Shown piece by piece: positions 43,323 through 51,919 of a stretch of 64,000 nucleotides of DNA. Under the pieces are notes generated by a model. It had not been told where the DNA came from. It ran no database searches and saw only the letters and a program-made list of their open reading frames with translations. Both the position numbers and the translations under genes were made by a program. Every line of letters begins with the position of its first letter. Position 1 is the stretch's first letter. Source of the stretch: Cupriavidus yeoncheonensis (GTDB taxonomy: Bacteria; Pseudomonadota; Gammaproteobacteria; Burkholderiales; Burkholderiaceae); NCBI RefSeq assembly GCF_905397275.1, contig NZ_CAJPUY010000021.1, forward strand, positions 1 through 64,000. Direction: 5' to 3'.

Positions 43323-43773
43323 GCGTTGACGCAGGTGGGGCGGGCGGGTTGCGGCCGGCGCGAATCGCGCGGGAGTGCAACTACGGTCACGCCGAGGTGG
43401 TAAGGCTGGCGGCACGGAATCGGCCAGGCCACCGGAGGTTGATCTTGCGCAGCACAGGGGGCGCCATGGCATCAATCCGGCACATTATTTATTGTACAAT
43501 ACGCCGGTTTACGGTCTCCTGACCAGGTGACGCAGTGCATCCATGACCGCGTTGCCGGTGGCCCGATCCATCCGGACGGGAGCCGTGTTTGCCGTTCCAT
43601 CGTGAGCGGCGCCAGGAAAGGCGGGGTCTGCTTGCCTGGCGCACCCGTCAGACCGGAATTCCCCGGTTGCCGCGACCACGATGCCAGGGCCTTGCATGGC
43701 GCGTCCTCACCGCCCGCAGAGCGCCCGCCGGCATGCACTACGGTATTCAAAACAATTCAGACAAGGTGTGCGA
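43323..43773. promoter_or_regulatory. Divergent control region between engB and cytochrome c4
   Basis: This 451-base gap has no credible gene. The palindrome TATTGTACAATA (43490-43501) reads TACAAT on both strands, so it could serve as a -10 box in either direction or as an operator. The -35 regions are weak on both sides. Open frames on the plus strand here resemble nothing known. Confidence 0.4.
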
Positions 43774-44433
43774 ATGAACCGCATTGCGAAGCTTCTGGGT
43801 GTACTGGTGCTGGCCCTGCCTGCAACCGCCATGACCGGTCTGGCTTCTGCCTCGGAGCAGGCCGCCGCGAAGGCGGATCCGGCAAAGGGCGAAACGCTTT
43901 ATACGCAGGGTGCGCCCGATCGCAATGTCCCAGCCTGCCTGAGCTGCCACGGCGCCAACGGCAACAGCGGCGCCGCCGCCAACCCCAAGCTGGCCGCGCA
44001 GCATCCTGAATACGTCCACAAGCAACTCGCCAACTTCAAGGACAAGTCGCGCAACAACGCGATCATGTCGCCGCTGGCCGGCTCGCTGAACGACCAGGAA
44101 ATGAAGGACATCGGCGCCTATCTCGCCAAGCAGCCGATCAAGCCGGCCACGGCCAAGAACAAGGACACCATCGAGGCCGGCCAGAAGATCTATCGTGCCG
44201 GCATCGCGGCCAAGGGCGTGCCGGCCTGCGCCGCCTGCCATGGTCCGACCGGCGCCGGCATTCCGGCCCAGTACCCGCGCATCGGCGGCCAGTGGTCGGA
44301 TTACACCGAAGCCCAGCTCGTGGCATTCCGCCAGGGCACCCGCAAGAACAATCCGGTGATGACGACTATCGCCGCCAAGATGTCGGACGCCGAGATCAAG
44401 GCCGTGGCGGACTACGTCGCCGGCGTTCGCTAA
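43774..44433 (+). CDS. Di-heme cytochrome c4
   Basis: This 219-residue periplasmic or membrane-attached electron carrier passes electrons to terminal oxidases. A signal peptide (about 1-28, ending TGLASASE) precedes two similar cytochrome c domains with heme sites CLSCH and CAACH, each followed by a later methionine ligand (NNAIMSPLAG and NNPVMTTIAA). The ATG at 43774 follows AAGGTG. It stands directly before ccsB-ccsA, which attach heme to such proteins. Confidence 0.95.
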   Translation: MNRIAKLLGVLVLALPATAMTGLASASEQAAAKADPAKGETLYTQGAPDRNVPACLSCHGANGNSGAAANPKLAAQHPEYVHKQLANFKDKSRNNAIMSPLAGSLNDQEMKDIGAYLAKQPIKPATAKNKDTIEAGQKIYRAGIAAKGVPACAACHGPTGAGIPAQYPRIGGQWSDYTEAQLVAFRQGTRKNNPVMTTIAAKMSDAEIKAVADYVAGVR

Positions 44434-44525
44434 GTCGTTCCGCGCCGGCCCGACGGTTGGCCTGCCGCTCCGCGAACGCGGGGCACGAAGCAGGATGCAA
44501 CCGATGGCGTCGGCAACAATCGAAG

Positions 44526-44562
44526 AGGGTGGCCTGCTTGCCAAGCATGTCCACCCTTTTTT
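44526..44562 (+). terminator. Terminator after cytochrome c4
   Basis: AGGGTGG (44526-44532) pairs with CCACCCT (44551-44557), and GCTTG/CAAGC pairs inside. Six Ts and then ATTTC follow. It separates the cytochrome gene from ccsB. Confidence 0.85.
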
Positions 44563-44589
44563 ATTTCAAAGCTTATAGCTGCACATCAC

Positions 44590-46809
44590 ATGTCGACCGC
44601 TTCCACTTCAGGCCTGCACCTGAAGACCCCACACCGCGTGTTGCGCGACGCGGTCGAATTACTGTCTTCGATGCGATTCGCGATCACCCTGCTGACGGTG
44701 ATCGCCATCGCCAGCGTGGTCGGTACCGTACTCAAGCAGAACGAGCCGTACCCGAACTACGTCAACCAGTTCGGGCCGTTCTGGGCCGATGTCTTCCACG
44801 CGCTGTCGCTGCAGAAGGTTTATGGATCGTGGTGGTTCCTGCTGATCCTGGCCTTCCTGGTGGTGTCGACGTCCCTGTGTCTCGTGCGCAACGCGCCCAA
44901 GATGATCGTCGACATGCGGTCCTGGAAGGATCATGTGCGCGAACGCAGCCTGCGCGCCTTCCATCACCGCGGCGAATTCGACGCGGCCCGCCCGCGTACC
45001 GAAGCCGTGGCCCGCGTGAATGCGCTGCTGCACAACCGCGGCTATCGAACCCGGCAGGTCGAGCATGATGGCGCCACACTGCTGGCAGCGAAGGCCGGCG
45101 CCGCCAACAAGCTCGGTTATATCCTGGCGCACACCGCGATCGTGGTGATCTGCATCGGTGGCCTGCTCGACGGCGACATGCTGATCCGCGCCCAGATGTG
45201 GTTCGGCGGCAAGACGCCGATCAGCGGCAACGCTGTCATCAGCGAGATCCCGCCGGAGCATCGACTGTCGGCGGCCAACCCGGGCTTCCGCGGCAATGCC
45301 TTCGTGCCCGAAGGCTCGACGGTATCCACGGCCATCCTGAACATCGCCGATGGCGCGCTGGTACAGGACCTGCCGTTCAACATCACCCTCAAGAAGTTCA
45401 CGGTCGACTTCTACCCGACCGGCATGCCCAAGCTGTTCGCGTCGGATGTGATCGTGACCGACCGCGCCACCGGCAAGCAGACGCATGCCACGGTGAAGGT
45501 CAACGAGCCGCTGATCGTCGATGGCGTTGCGATCTACCAGTCGAGCTTCGAGGACGGCGGTTCGCAGCTCAAGTTCGTCGGCTACCCGATGCAGGGCAGT
45601 GCCCACGGGACCTTTCCGTTCGCCGGTACTGTCGGCGGCAATGCGCCGCTGACCGCCACGGGCACGGCCGCCGACGCGGACGGCCTGACGGTCGAATTCA
45701 GCGACTTCCGACTGATGAACATCGAGAACGTCACCGATGCCTCGGGCAAGCCCGATGCACGCGGCGTGGCGCGCAAGTCGTTCAACGAGACGCTCGAGTC
45801 GCACCTGGGCGCCGCGGCCAACACGCAGAAGGAAAAGGCGCTGCACAACGTCGGCCCGTCGGTGCAGTACAAGCTGCGCGACCGCAACGGCCAGGCGCGC
45901 GAGTACAACAACTACATGGTGCCGGTGCAGCTCGACGGCCAGTCGGTGTTCCTGGCCGGCATGCGCGAGTCGCCGAACGAGCCATTCCGTTACCTGCGCA
46001 TCCCGGCCGACGACCAGGGCAGTGTGGCTGACTGGATGCGCCTGCGAGCCGCGTTGCAGGACCGCGGCCTGCGCGGCGAGGCGGCACGCCGCTTCGCGCT
46101 GGCGTCGATGCCCGGCGCGGACAAGGCCGAGCTTCGCGGCCAGCTGGCAGAAAGTGCGCTGCGCGCGCTGGATCTCTTTGCCGGTGCCACCCGCCCCAGC
46201 CCGGACTCTCCGCCGGGCGGCTTCACGGCGATCGCGGCTTTCCTCGAGAAATCGGTTCCCGCGACCGAGCAGCAGAAGGCTGCCGATGTCCTGCTGAAGA
46301 TCCTCAATGGCTCGATGTGGGAGCTGTGGCAGCTCGCACGCGCGCAAGACAAGCAGCCGGTGGTGCCCAACAGTGTCCAGAGCGGAGCGTTCCTGCAGCA
46401 GTCGATCAACGCGTTGTCGGACAGCTTCTTCTATGGCGCGCCGGTTTTCCTGCAGCTCGACGACTTCAAGCAAATCAAGGCCAGCGTGTTCCAGATGACC
46501 CGTGCGCCGGGCAAGAACATCGTGTATCTTGGGTGTCTGCTGCTGGTGCTGGGCGTGTTCTCGATGTTCTATATCCGCGAGCGCAGAGTGTGGGTCTGGA
46601 TCAAGGATCCGGGACATCATGCGGGCTCCGCTGCACCGGCCGCGCCGACCGCGCCAACCGATGCGACAGCGCCTGGCAGCCATGTGCTGATGGCCATGTC
46701 GACCCAGCGCCGCACGCTCGACTTCGAGAAGGAATTCGTCGCCTTGCGCGACGACATCGGCCGCGCGGCCGGGGCCGACCAGGACGCCCCGGCGCAGGCG
46801 CGGCATTGA
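44590..46809 (+). CDS. ccsB: System II cytochrome c biogenesis protein CcsB (ResB/Ccs1)
   Basis: This 739-residue membrane protein is one half of the heme transporter and cytochrome c synthase of System II. Early membrane helices include FAITLLTVIAIASVVGTVL and SWWFLLILAFLVVSTSLCL. A third, LGYILAHTAIVVICIGGLL, comes before a large periplasmic domain, and a last helix, IVYLGCLLLVLGVFSMFYI, is near residue 645. The cytoplasmic tail is rich in Ala, Pro and Thr. ccsA follows after 91 bases. Naming differs between authors; ResB is the alternative. Confidence 0.93.
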   Translation: MSTASTSGLHLKTPHRVLRDAVELLSSMRFAITLLTVIAIASVVGTVLKQNEPYPNYVNQFGPFWADVFHALSLQKVYGSWWFLLILAFLVVSTSLCLVRNAPKMIVDMRSWKDHVRERSLRAFHHRGEFDAARPRTEAVARVNALLHNRGYRTRQVEHDGATLLAAKAGAANKLGYILAHTAIVVICIGGLLDGDMLIRAQMWFGGKTPISGNAVISEIPPEHRLSAANPGFRGNAFVPEGSTVSTAILNIADGALVQDLPFNITLKKFTVDFYPTGMPKLFASDVIVTDRATGKQTHATVKVNEPLIVDGVAIYQSSFEDGGSQLKFVGYPMQGSAHGTFPFAGTVGGNAPLTATGTAADADGLTVEFSDFRLMNIENVTDASGKPDARGVARKSFNETLESHLGAAANTQKEKALHNVGPSVQYKLRDRNGQAREYNNYMVPVQLDGQSVFLAGMRESPNEPFRYLRIPADDQGSVADWMRLRAALQDRGLRGEAARRFALASMPGADKAELRGQLAESALRALDLFAGATRPSPDSPPGGFTAIAAFLEKSVPATEQQKAADVLLKILNGSMWELWQLARAQDKQPVVPNSVQSGAFLQQSINALSDSFFYGAPVFLQLDDFKQIKASVFQMTRAPGKNIVYLGCLLLVLGVFSMFYIRERRVWVWIKDPGHHAGSAAPAAPTAPTDATAPGSHVLMAMSTQRRTLDFEKEFVALRDDIGRAAGADQDAPAQARH

Positions 46810-46900
46810 ATCCGTCGGGCCGGGCAATGGCGATCTTCGCCGGTAGCCGCCCCGTCTTCGTTGCGCAGCCAAGGGCTGTGCGCAGATCGCAGGTAACGCT

Positions 46901-48106
46901 ATGTCTTCAAACGTGAACCAGGCCGCCCGGCCGGCCATGCGGCCGGCAACCCCTGCCGATTCCGGCGCGGTGGACGAGGCCTACCTTGAACCCTCCTTCC
47001 TGCGCCGCCTCACTTGGCTGGACTGGGCTTTTGCGGTGCTGCTGGCCGTTGGTGCCGGCGTGGCGCTGTCGCGCTATGGCCAGTGGATGAACGGCTACGA
47101 CAAGGCCGTACTGATTGCCTCGGTGCCGACTTTCGCCTTGCTCGGCTGGCACTGGAAGCCGGTGCGCGCCCTGATGCCAGGGCTGGCCATCCTGTCGCTG
47201 TTCGCCGTGCAGCTCTATCAGGGACAGCTCGCGCGCGCCGACCAGGCCTTCTTCCTGAAGTACTTCCTGTCCAGCCAGTCGGCCATTCTGTGGATGAGCG
47301 CGCTGGTGTTCCTGTCCACGCTGTTCTATTGGGTGGGGCTGGCGACGCGCGCGGCGACCGGCTACAGCATCGGCAGCAAGCTATGCTGGGCTGCCGTGGT
47401 GCTGGGCTTCACCGGGCTCCTGGTGCGCTGGTACGAGTCGTATCTGATCGGCACGGACATCGGGCATATCCCGATCTCGAACCTCTATGAAGTGTTCGTG
47501 CTGTTCACGCTGATCACGTCGCTCTTCTACCTCTACTACGAAGGGCGCTACAGCACGCGCGCGCTCGGGCCTTTCGTCATGCTCGTGGTATCGGCCGCGG
47601 TGGGCTTCCTGCTGTGGTACACGGTCAGCCGCAATGCGCAGGAGATCCAGCCGCTGGTGCCGGCGCTGCAGAGCTGGTGGATGAAGATTCACGTCCCGGC
47701 CAACTTCATCGGCTACGGCACGTTCGCGCTGGCGGCGATGGTCTCGGTGGCCTACCTGCTCAAGCAGCGCGGCATCCTGGCCGAGCGCCTGCCTTCGCTC
47801 GAAGTGCTGGATGATGTGATGTACAAGGCTATCGCGGTCGGCTTTGCCTTCTTCACCATCGCGACGATTCTCGGCGCACTGTGGGCCGCGGAGGCCTGGG
47901 GCGGCTACTGGAGCTGGGATCCGAAGGAGACGTGGGCGCTGATCGTCTGGCTGAATTACGCAGCCTGGCTGCACATGCGGCTGATGAAGGGCCTGCGCGG
48001 CACGGTCGCGGCCTGGTGGGCGCTGACCGGCCTGCTGGTGACCACGTTCGCGTTCCTGGGCGTCAACATGTTCCTGTCGGGCCTGCACAGCTACGGCGAG
48101 TTGTGA
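46901..48106 (+). CDS. ccsA: System II cytochrome c biogenesis protein CcsA (ResC)
   Basis: This 401-residue multi-helix protein has the tryptophan-rich heme-handling motif WGGYWSWDPKETWALIVWLN near residue 330 and conserved histidines around the helices, including WLHMRL and the final GLHSYGE. With CcsB it exports heme and joins it to CxxCH apocytochromes. The ATG at 46901 has a weak AGGTAA upstream. A strong terminator follows. Confidence 0.94.
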   Translation: MSSNVNQAARPAMRPATPADSGAVDEAYLEPSFLRRLTWLDWAFAVLLAVGAGVALSRYGQWMNGYDKAVLIASVPTFALLGWHWKPVRALMPGLAILSLFAVQLYQGQLARADQAFFLKYFLSSQSAILWMSALVFLSTLFYWVGLATRAATGYSIGSKLCWAAVVLGFTGLLVRWYESYLIGTDIGHIPISNLYEVFVLFTLITSLFYLYYEGRYSTRALGPFVMLVVSAAVGFLLWYTVSRNAQEIQPLVPALQSWWMKIHVPANFIGYGTFALAAMVSVAYLLKQRGILAERLPSLEVLDDVMYKAIAVGFAFFTIATILGALWAAEAWGGYWSWDPKETWALIVWLNYAAWLHMRLMKGLRGTVAAWWALTGLLVTTFAFLGVNMFLSGLHSYGEL

Positions 48107-48130
48107 GGATTGCGCTCCCATAGGCAAAGA

Positions 48131-48158
48131 AAACCTGCCCCATGGGCAGGTTTTTTTT
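48131..48158 (+). terminator. Terminator after ccsA
   Basis: AAACCTGCCC (48131-48140) pairs perfectly with GGGCAGGTTT (48144-48153). The run of eight Ts at 48151-48158 starts within the stem. It ends the ccsBA transcript. Confidence 0.93.
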
Positions 48159-48205
48159 CGTCCTCGGGGAATAAATGCATCACATTCGGTGTTTACTGGA
48201 GGAAC

Positions 48206-48224
48206 GGTGCCGGTTGGCGGCACC
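48206..48224 (+). promoter_or_regulatory. Leader hairpin before the lipoprotein gene
   Basis: GGTGCCG (48206-48212) pairs perfectly with CGGCACC (48218-48224), 9 bases before the ribosome site GGAGAAG (48234-48240). It may affect stability or translation of the lipoprotein message. Confidence 0.4.
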
Positions 48225-48246
48225 GGCTTGCATGGAGAAGAACATC

Positions 48247-48687
48247 ATGGCACTTCTGCGTCGTCCTATCGCTGCATCGCTGTTTCGTCCTGCCGCACTG
48301 GCCCTGGGCTGTGCATCCGTCCTGCTGACCGCCTGTTCGGGCATGGGCATGGGCGGCATGGGTGGTGCCGGCAACATGCCTCCCACCGTCAAGGTGACCG
48401 ACGGCGTGCTGACCGATCCGCAAGGCCTGACGCTGTACACGTTCGACCGCGATGCGAAGGACAGCGGCAAGAGCGCCTGCAATGGCCCATGCGCGAACAA
48501 CTGGCCGCCGCTGATGGCGGCACCCGGTACGAACGCTTCGGGCAGCTACACCATCATCACGCGTGACGATGGCGGCAAGCAGTGGGCCTACCGCGGCATG
48601 CCGCTGTATCGCTTTGCCAAGGACACCAAGGCGGGCGATCGGGCCGGCGACAACTTCAACAACGTCTGGCACGTCGCCAAGCCCTGA
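48247..48687 (+). CDS. Methionine-rich COG4315-type lipoprotein
   Basis: This 146-residue secreted lipoprotein starts at ATG 48247 behind GGAGAAG. The lipobox LLTAC places the lipidated cysteine at about residue 29. The mature start SGMGMGGMGGAGNMPP has four methionines in 15 residues. Two repeats of the secreted-repeat type follow, with LYTFDRD and LYRFAKD matching the Yx(FWY)xxD motif, and a C-terminal NNVWHVAKP. The function of this family is unknown. It is followed by an ECF sigma factor, its anti-sigma factor and msrPQ, so the methionines may be oxidation targets. Confidence 0.85.
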   Translation: MALLRRPIAASLFRPAALALGCASVLLTACSGMGMGGMGGAGNMPPTVKVTDGVLTDPQGLTLYTFDRDAKDSGKSACNGPCANNWPPLMAAPGTNASGSYTIITRDDGGKQWAYRGMPLYRFAKDTKAGDRAGDNFNNVWHVAKP

Positions 48688-48718
48688 ACGGTCAGGGGCG
48701 GATTGAGTCCGGCAAGGC

Positions 48719-49261
48719 ATGGACGGGTTTGAGGGCCAACTGGTGGCGCTGGCGCCGCGCCTGCGGCGCCACGCGCGTGGCCTGACCAGGGACACGGCGC
48801 TGGCTGACGACCTGGTGCAGGACACGCTGGAGCGCGCGTTGCGCTACCGCTGGCGTTTTCGCCTGCGCCCGGGAGCCTGGTGGGGCGATGGTGCCGATGG
48901 CCTGCTGCCCTGGCTGCTCACGCTGATGCACCGTTTGCGCCTGAACACGGTACGGCGCAAGGAGCTGGTGGTGACCACCGATACCCTGCCGGACGTCAGT
49001 GCCCCGGTTACCGACCCTGGCCTGCGGCGCGACCTGCTGCAGGCACTCGCGGAACTGCCCGAGACCCAGCGCGCGGTGTTGTTGCTGGTCAGCCTGGAGC
49101 AGTTCACCTATGCCGAGGCCGCCCACGTGCTGAACGTTCCGGTCGGCACCGTGATGTCCCGCCTGGCACGGGCTCGCGAACACATGCGAGCCCTGCTGGA
49201 CGGCACGCGTCAGCCGGCACCGGCCGCGGAGGCCGGTACGACGCTGCAGCGAGTGAAATGA
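48719..49261 (+). CDS. ECF-family RNA polymerase sigma factor
   Basis: This 180-residue extracytoplasmic-function sigma factor has a region 2 around ALADDLVQDTLERALRYRW. Its region 4 helix-turn-helix is YAEAAHVLNVPVGTVMSRLARARE, which recognises the -35 box. It is 31 bases after the lipoprotein gene, and the anti-sigma gene overlaps its stop by 4 bases (ATGA), so the two are co-expressed. Targets are unknown. Two GGAAT-type elements (48168 and 50125) are possible autoregulated promoters. Confidence 0.92.
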   Translation: MDGFEGQLVALAPRLRRHARGLTRDTALADDLVQDTLERALRYRWRFRLRPGAWWGDGADGLLPWLLTLMHRLRLNTVRRKELVVTTDTLPDVSAPVTDPGLRRDLLQALAELPETQRAVLLLVSLEQFTYAEAAHVLNVPVGTVMSRLARAREHMRALLDGTRQPAPAAEAGTTLQRVK

Positions 49262-50091
49262 TGTCCCCGATCCACGAAGCCGACCTGCACGCCTACGCCG
49301 ACGGCCAACTGAGCGGCCGCCGCCGCGCGGCCGTGGAGGCGTATCTCGCCGAACGGCCCGAGGTCGCGGCACGCGTAGCGGCGTGGCGCCGCCAGGCCGA
49401 GGCCATGCATGGCGCGCTCGATGGCGTGCTCAACGAGCCCGTGCCACTCGCGGCACTCCCTGAACCGCTGCGCGATGGCACCCCAAGGCGTGATGGCGTG
49501 GGCAGTGGCTGGCGCACGGTATGGGTCGCCGCGTGCGCCTCGCTTGCCTCGCTGGCCGTGGGCGGCGCAGTTGGCTGGCTTGCGCATGGCCGCATGGCTG
49601 ACGGTGTCAGCGTTGCCATGGCCCCGGGCGAGCGCTTCGCGCGCGATGCGTTGGTGTCACACGTAGTCTATGCGCCCGAAGTCCGACATCCGGTGGAGGT
49701 GCCCGCCAGCGACGAGGCCCACCTGATCGCATGGTTGTCCAAGCGCCTGGGTGCTCCGCTTCACGTGCCGGACCTGCGTCCACAGGGCTTTCATCTGATC
49801 GGCGGCCGCCTTGGCGTGGCCGAGGGCGGGCCGTCCGCGATCCTGATGTACGAAGCCGACGACGGCACGCGCCTGTCGCTGCAGTTGCGCCGCATGGCGC
49901 AAGGCACGCCGGATACAGGCTTCCGGCTCGAGCGGATGCCGCAGGCCGCCCCCGCCAAGGGCGCGGGTGCCATGGCGTTCTACTGGATCGACCGCAGCCT
50001 CGGCTTCGCGCTGGCCGGGCAGGTCGATCGCGCGCGGCTGCTGACGGTTGCGCAGTCCGTGTACCAGCAATACCAGAGCCAGGGCGGATAA
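49258..50091 (+). CDS. Membrane-bound anti-sigma factor
   Basis: This 277-residue protein has a cytoplasmic N-terminal domain starting SPIHEADLHAYADGQLSGRR, one membrane helix (about residues 87-110, WVAACASLASLAVGGAVGWL) and a periplasmic C-terminal domain. The start HEADLHAYADGQL is typical of transmembrane anti-sigma factors (COG5662-like). There is no HxxxCxxC zinc motif, so it is not a redox-zinc ZAS protein. The ATG overlaps the sigma stop. It probably holds the sigma factor until a periplasmic signal arrives; that signal is not shown by the sequence. Confidence 0.85.
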   Translation: MMSPIHEADLHAYADGQLSGRRRAAVEAYLAERPEVAARVAAWRRQAEAMHGALDGVLNEPVPLAALPEPLRDGTPRRDGVGSGWRTVWVAACASLASLAVGGAVGWLAHGRMADGVSVAMAPGERFARDALVSHVVYAPEVRHPVEVPASDEAHLIAWLSKRLGAPLHVPDLRPQGFHLIGGRLGVAEGGPSAILMYEADDGTRLSLQLRRMAQGTPDTGFRLERMPQAAPAKGAGAMAFYWIDRSLGFALAGQVDRARLLTVAQSVYQQYQSQGG

Positions 50092-50124
50092 GCGCCCACG
50101 ATCCGGCAGCAAAAAAGACTGTCA

Positions 50125-50146
50125 GGAATGGCCTGCACTATCCGAC
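50125..50146 (+). promoter_or_regulatory. Possible ECF-type promoter before msrP
   Basis: GGAAT (50125-50129) and CGAC (50143-50146) are 13 bases apart. A similar GGAAT (48168-48172) with CGGT (48187-48190), 14 bases apart, lies before the lipoprotein gene. Both loosely resemble ECF promoters, which often have GGAA at -35. The spacing is shorter than usual, so this is a weak candidate. Confidence 0.22.
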
Positions 50147-50195
50147 CAAGGGAAAGTCCAATCCCCGGGCCGTTCGAAGCATCCCAGGAACAACC

Positions 50196-51203
50196 ATGCT
50201 GATTCCCTCCCCGAAGTGGCTGCGCGGCGACGATATCGCCGCCTCCGAAATCACGCCGCGCCACGTGTTCGCCGCGCGCCGCCGCTTGCTCGCGCTTGCG
50301 GCTGCCGGAACTGCCGGTGCAGCGCTGAGCCCATGGTTCGCGCGTGAAGCCCGCGCCCAGCAGGGCCAGCACGGGGCGAAGCTGGCCGCCACGGCCAACC
50401 AGGCCTACGTGGTGACGGAAAAGCGCACACCCTTCGAGGACGTGACGACCTACAACAACTTCTACGAATTCGGCACCGACAAGTCCGACCCGGCGCGCAA
50501 TGCCGGCACGCTGCGGACGCGACCCTGGCAGGTAGCGGTGGAAGGGCTGGTGAAGAAGCCCAAGGTCTATGACCTCGATGAGCTGCTGAAGCTCGCGCCA
50601 ATGGAAGAACGCGTGTACCGCCTGCGCTGCGTCGAGGGCTGGTCGATGGTGATCCCGTGGATCGGCTATCCGCTGGCCGAGTTGATCCGCCGCGTGGAAC
50701 CGCAGCCCGGCGCAAAGTACGTGCAGTTCATCACGCTTGCCGACAAGAAGCAGATGCCCGGCGTCAGCAGCTCGGTGCTGGACTGGCCCTACAGCGAAGG
50801 CCTGCGCATGGATGAGGCCATGCACCCACTCGCGCTGCTGACGTTCGGCCTGTATGGCGAAGTGCTGCCGAACCAGAACGGCGCGCCCGTGCGCATGGTG
50901 CTGCCGTGGAAATATGGCTTCAAGAGCGCCAAGTCGATCGTGAAGATCCGCTTCCTCGACAAGCAGCCGCCGACGAGCTGGAACCTGGCTGCGCCGCAGG
51001 AGTATGGCTTCTACTCGAACGTGAACCCGGAGGTGGACCACCCGCGCTGGAGCCAGGCCACCGAGCGGCGCATCGGCGAGGACAGCCGCGGTGGCGGCTT
51101 TGCCGCGTTGTTCGCGCCCAAGCGCAAGACGCTGCCGTTCAACGGCTACGGCCAGCAGGTGGCGTCGCTGTACCAGGGCATGGATCTGAGGAAGTTCTTC
51201 TGA
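50196..51203 (+). CDS. msrP: Methionine sulfoxide reductase catalytic subunit MsrP (YedY)
   Basis: This 335-residue periplasmic molybdopterin enzyme reduces methionine sulfoxide in envelope proteins. A Tat-type signal with RRRLLALAAAG and a following AREARAQ cleavage region precedes the mature part. Cys145 in RLRCVEGWSMVIPW is the predicted molybdenum ligand. The C-terminal region with YGFYSNVNPEVDHPRWSQAT is typical. The ATG at 50196 follows CAGGAA. The stop overlaps the msrQ start (TGATG), fitting the paired MsrPQ system. Confidence 0.95.
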   Translation: MLIPSPKWLRGDDIAASEITPRHVFAARRRLLALAAAGTAGAALSPWFAREARAQQGQHGAKLAATANQAYVVTEKRTPFEDVTTYNNFYEFGTDKSDPARNAGTLRTRPWQVAVEGLVKKPKVYDLDELLKLAPMEERVYRLRCVEGWSMVIPWIGYPLAELIRRVEPQPGAKYVQFITLADKKQMPGVSSSVLDWPYSEGLRMDEAMHPLALLTFGLYGEVLPNQNGAPVRMVLPWKYGFKSAKSIVKIRFLDKQPPTSWNLAAPQEYGFYSNVNPEVDHPRWSQATERRIGEDSRGGGFAALFAPKRKTLPFNGYGQQVASLYQGMDLRKFF

Positions 51204-51892
51204 TGGGCCGCGCCGACATGACGGTCGCGCAACCGGCTTCCCCGCATTCGGCGGGTGCACGGGGCGGCAAGGCCAGCGGCCTGGCGGCGCTGCCGCAGTC
51301 GCAGGTGAGCATCGTCAAGGTAGCCATCTGGCTGCTGGCGATGTTGCCGTTCGTGCGTTTGCTGTACCTGGGTTCGACCAGCCAGTTTGGCGCCAACCCG
51401 CTGGAGTTTGTCACACGATCCACCGGCACGTGGACGCTGGTGATGCTGTGCGTGACGCTGGCGGTCACGCCGCTGCGCCGCCTGACGGGCTGGAACTGGC
51501 TCGTGCGGATGCGGCGCATGCTGGGGCTGTTTGCGTTCTTCTATGGCCTTCAGCACTTCCTGCTGTGGATCGGCGTCGACCGTGGGTTTGACCTCGCCTA
51601 CATGCTCAAGGACGTGGCCAAGCGGCCGTTCATCACGGTCGGCTTCACGGCCTTCGTGCTGATGGCCCCGCTGGCGCTGACGTCGACCAGCGGCATGGTG
51701 CGGCGCCTGGGCGGCAGGCGCTGGCAGGCGCTGCACAAGGCGGTTTATGCCATTGCGGTGCTGGCCATCCTGCACTACTGGTGGCACAAGGCCGGCAAGA
51801 ACGACTTCGGCGAGGTGTCGATCTATGCCGCGGTGGTGTTCGTACTGCTGGGGCTGCGCCTGTGGTGGCGCTGGAGGCCGGCCGCCCGCTGA
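51203..51892 (+). CDS. msrQ: MsrQ heme-binding membrane subunit (YedZ)
   Basis: This 229-residue b-type heme membrane protein feeds electrons from the respiratory chain to MsrP. About six helices are visible, with conserved histidines in YGLQHFLLW, RWQALHKAVY and LAILHYWWH. The start overlaps the msrP stop; an ATG five codons later (51218) is also possible. The N-terminus is about 30 residues longer than the first helix requires and is of low complexity. Confidence 0.93.
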   Translation: MGRADMTVAQPASPHSAGARGGKASGLAALPQSQVSIVKVAIWLLAMLPFVRLLYLGSTSQFGANPLEFVTRSTGTWTLVMLCVTLAVTPLRRLTGWNWLVRMRRMLGLFAFFYGLQHFLLWIGVDRGFDLAYMLKDVAKRPFITVGFTAFVLMAPLALTSTSGMVRRLGGRRWQALHKAVYAIAVLAILHYWWHKAGKNDFGEVSIYAAVVFVLLGLRLWWRWRPAAR

Positions 51893-51919
51893 GGGGGCCG
51901 GCCGGGCCCGCCGGCAGGG

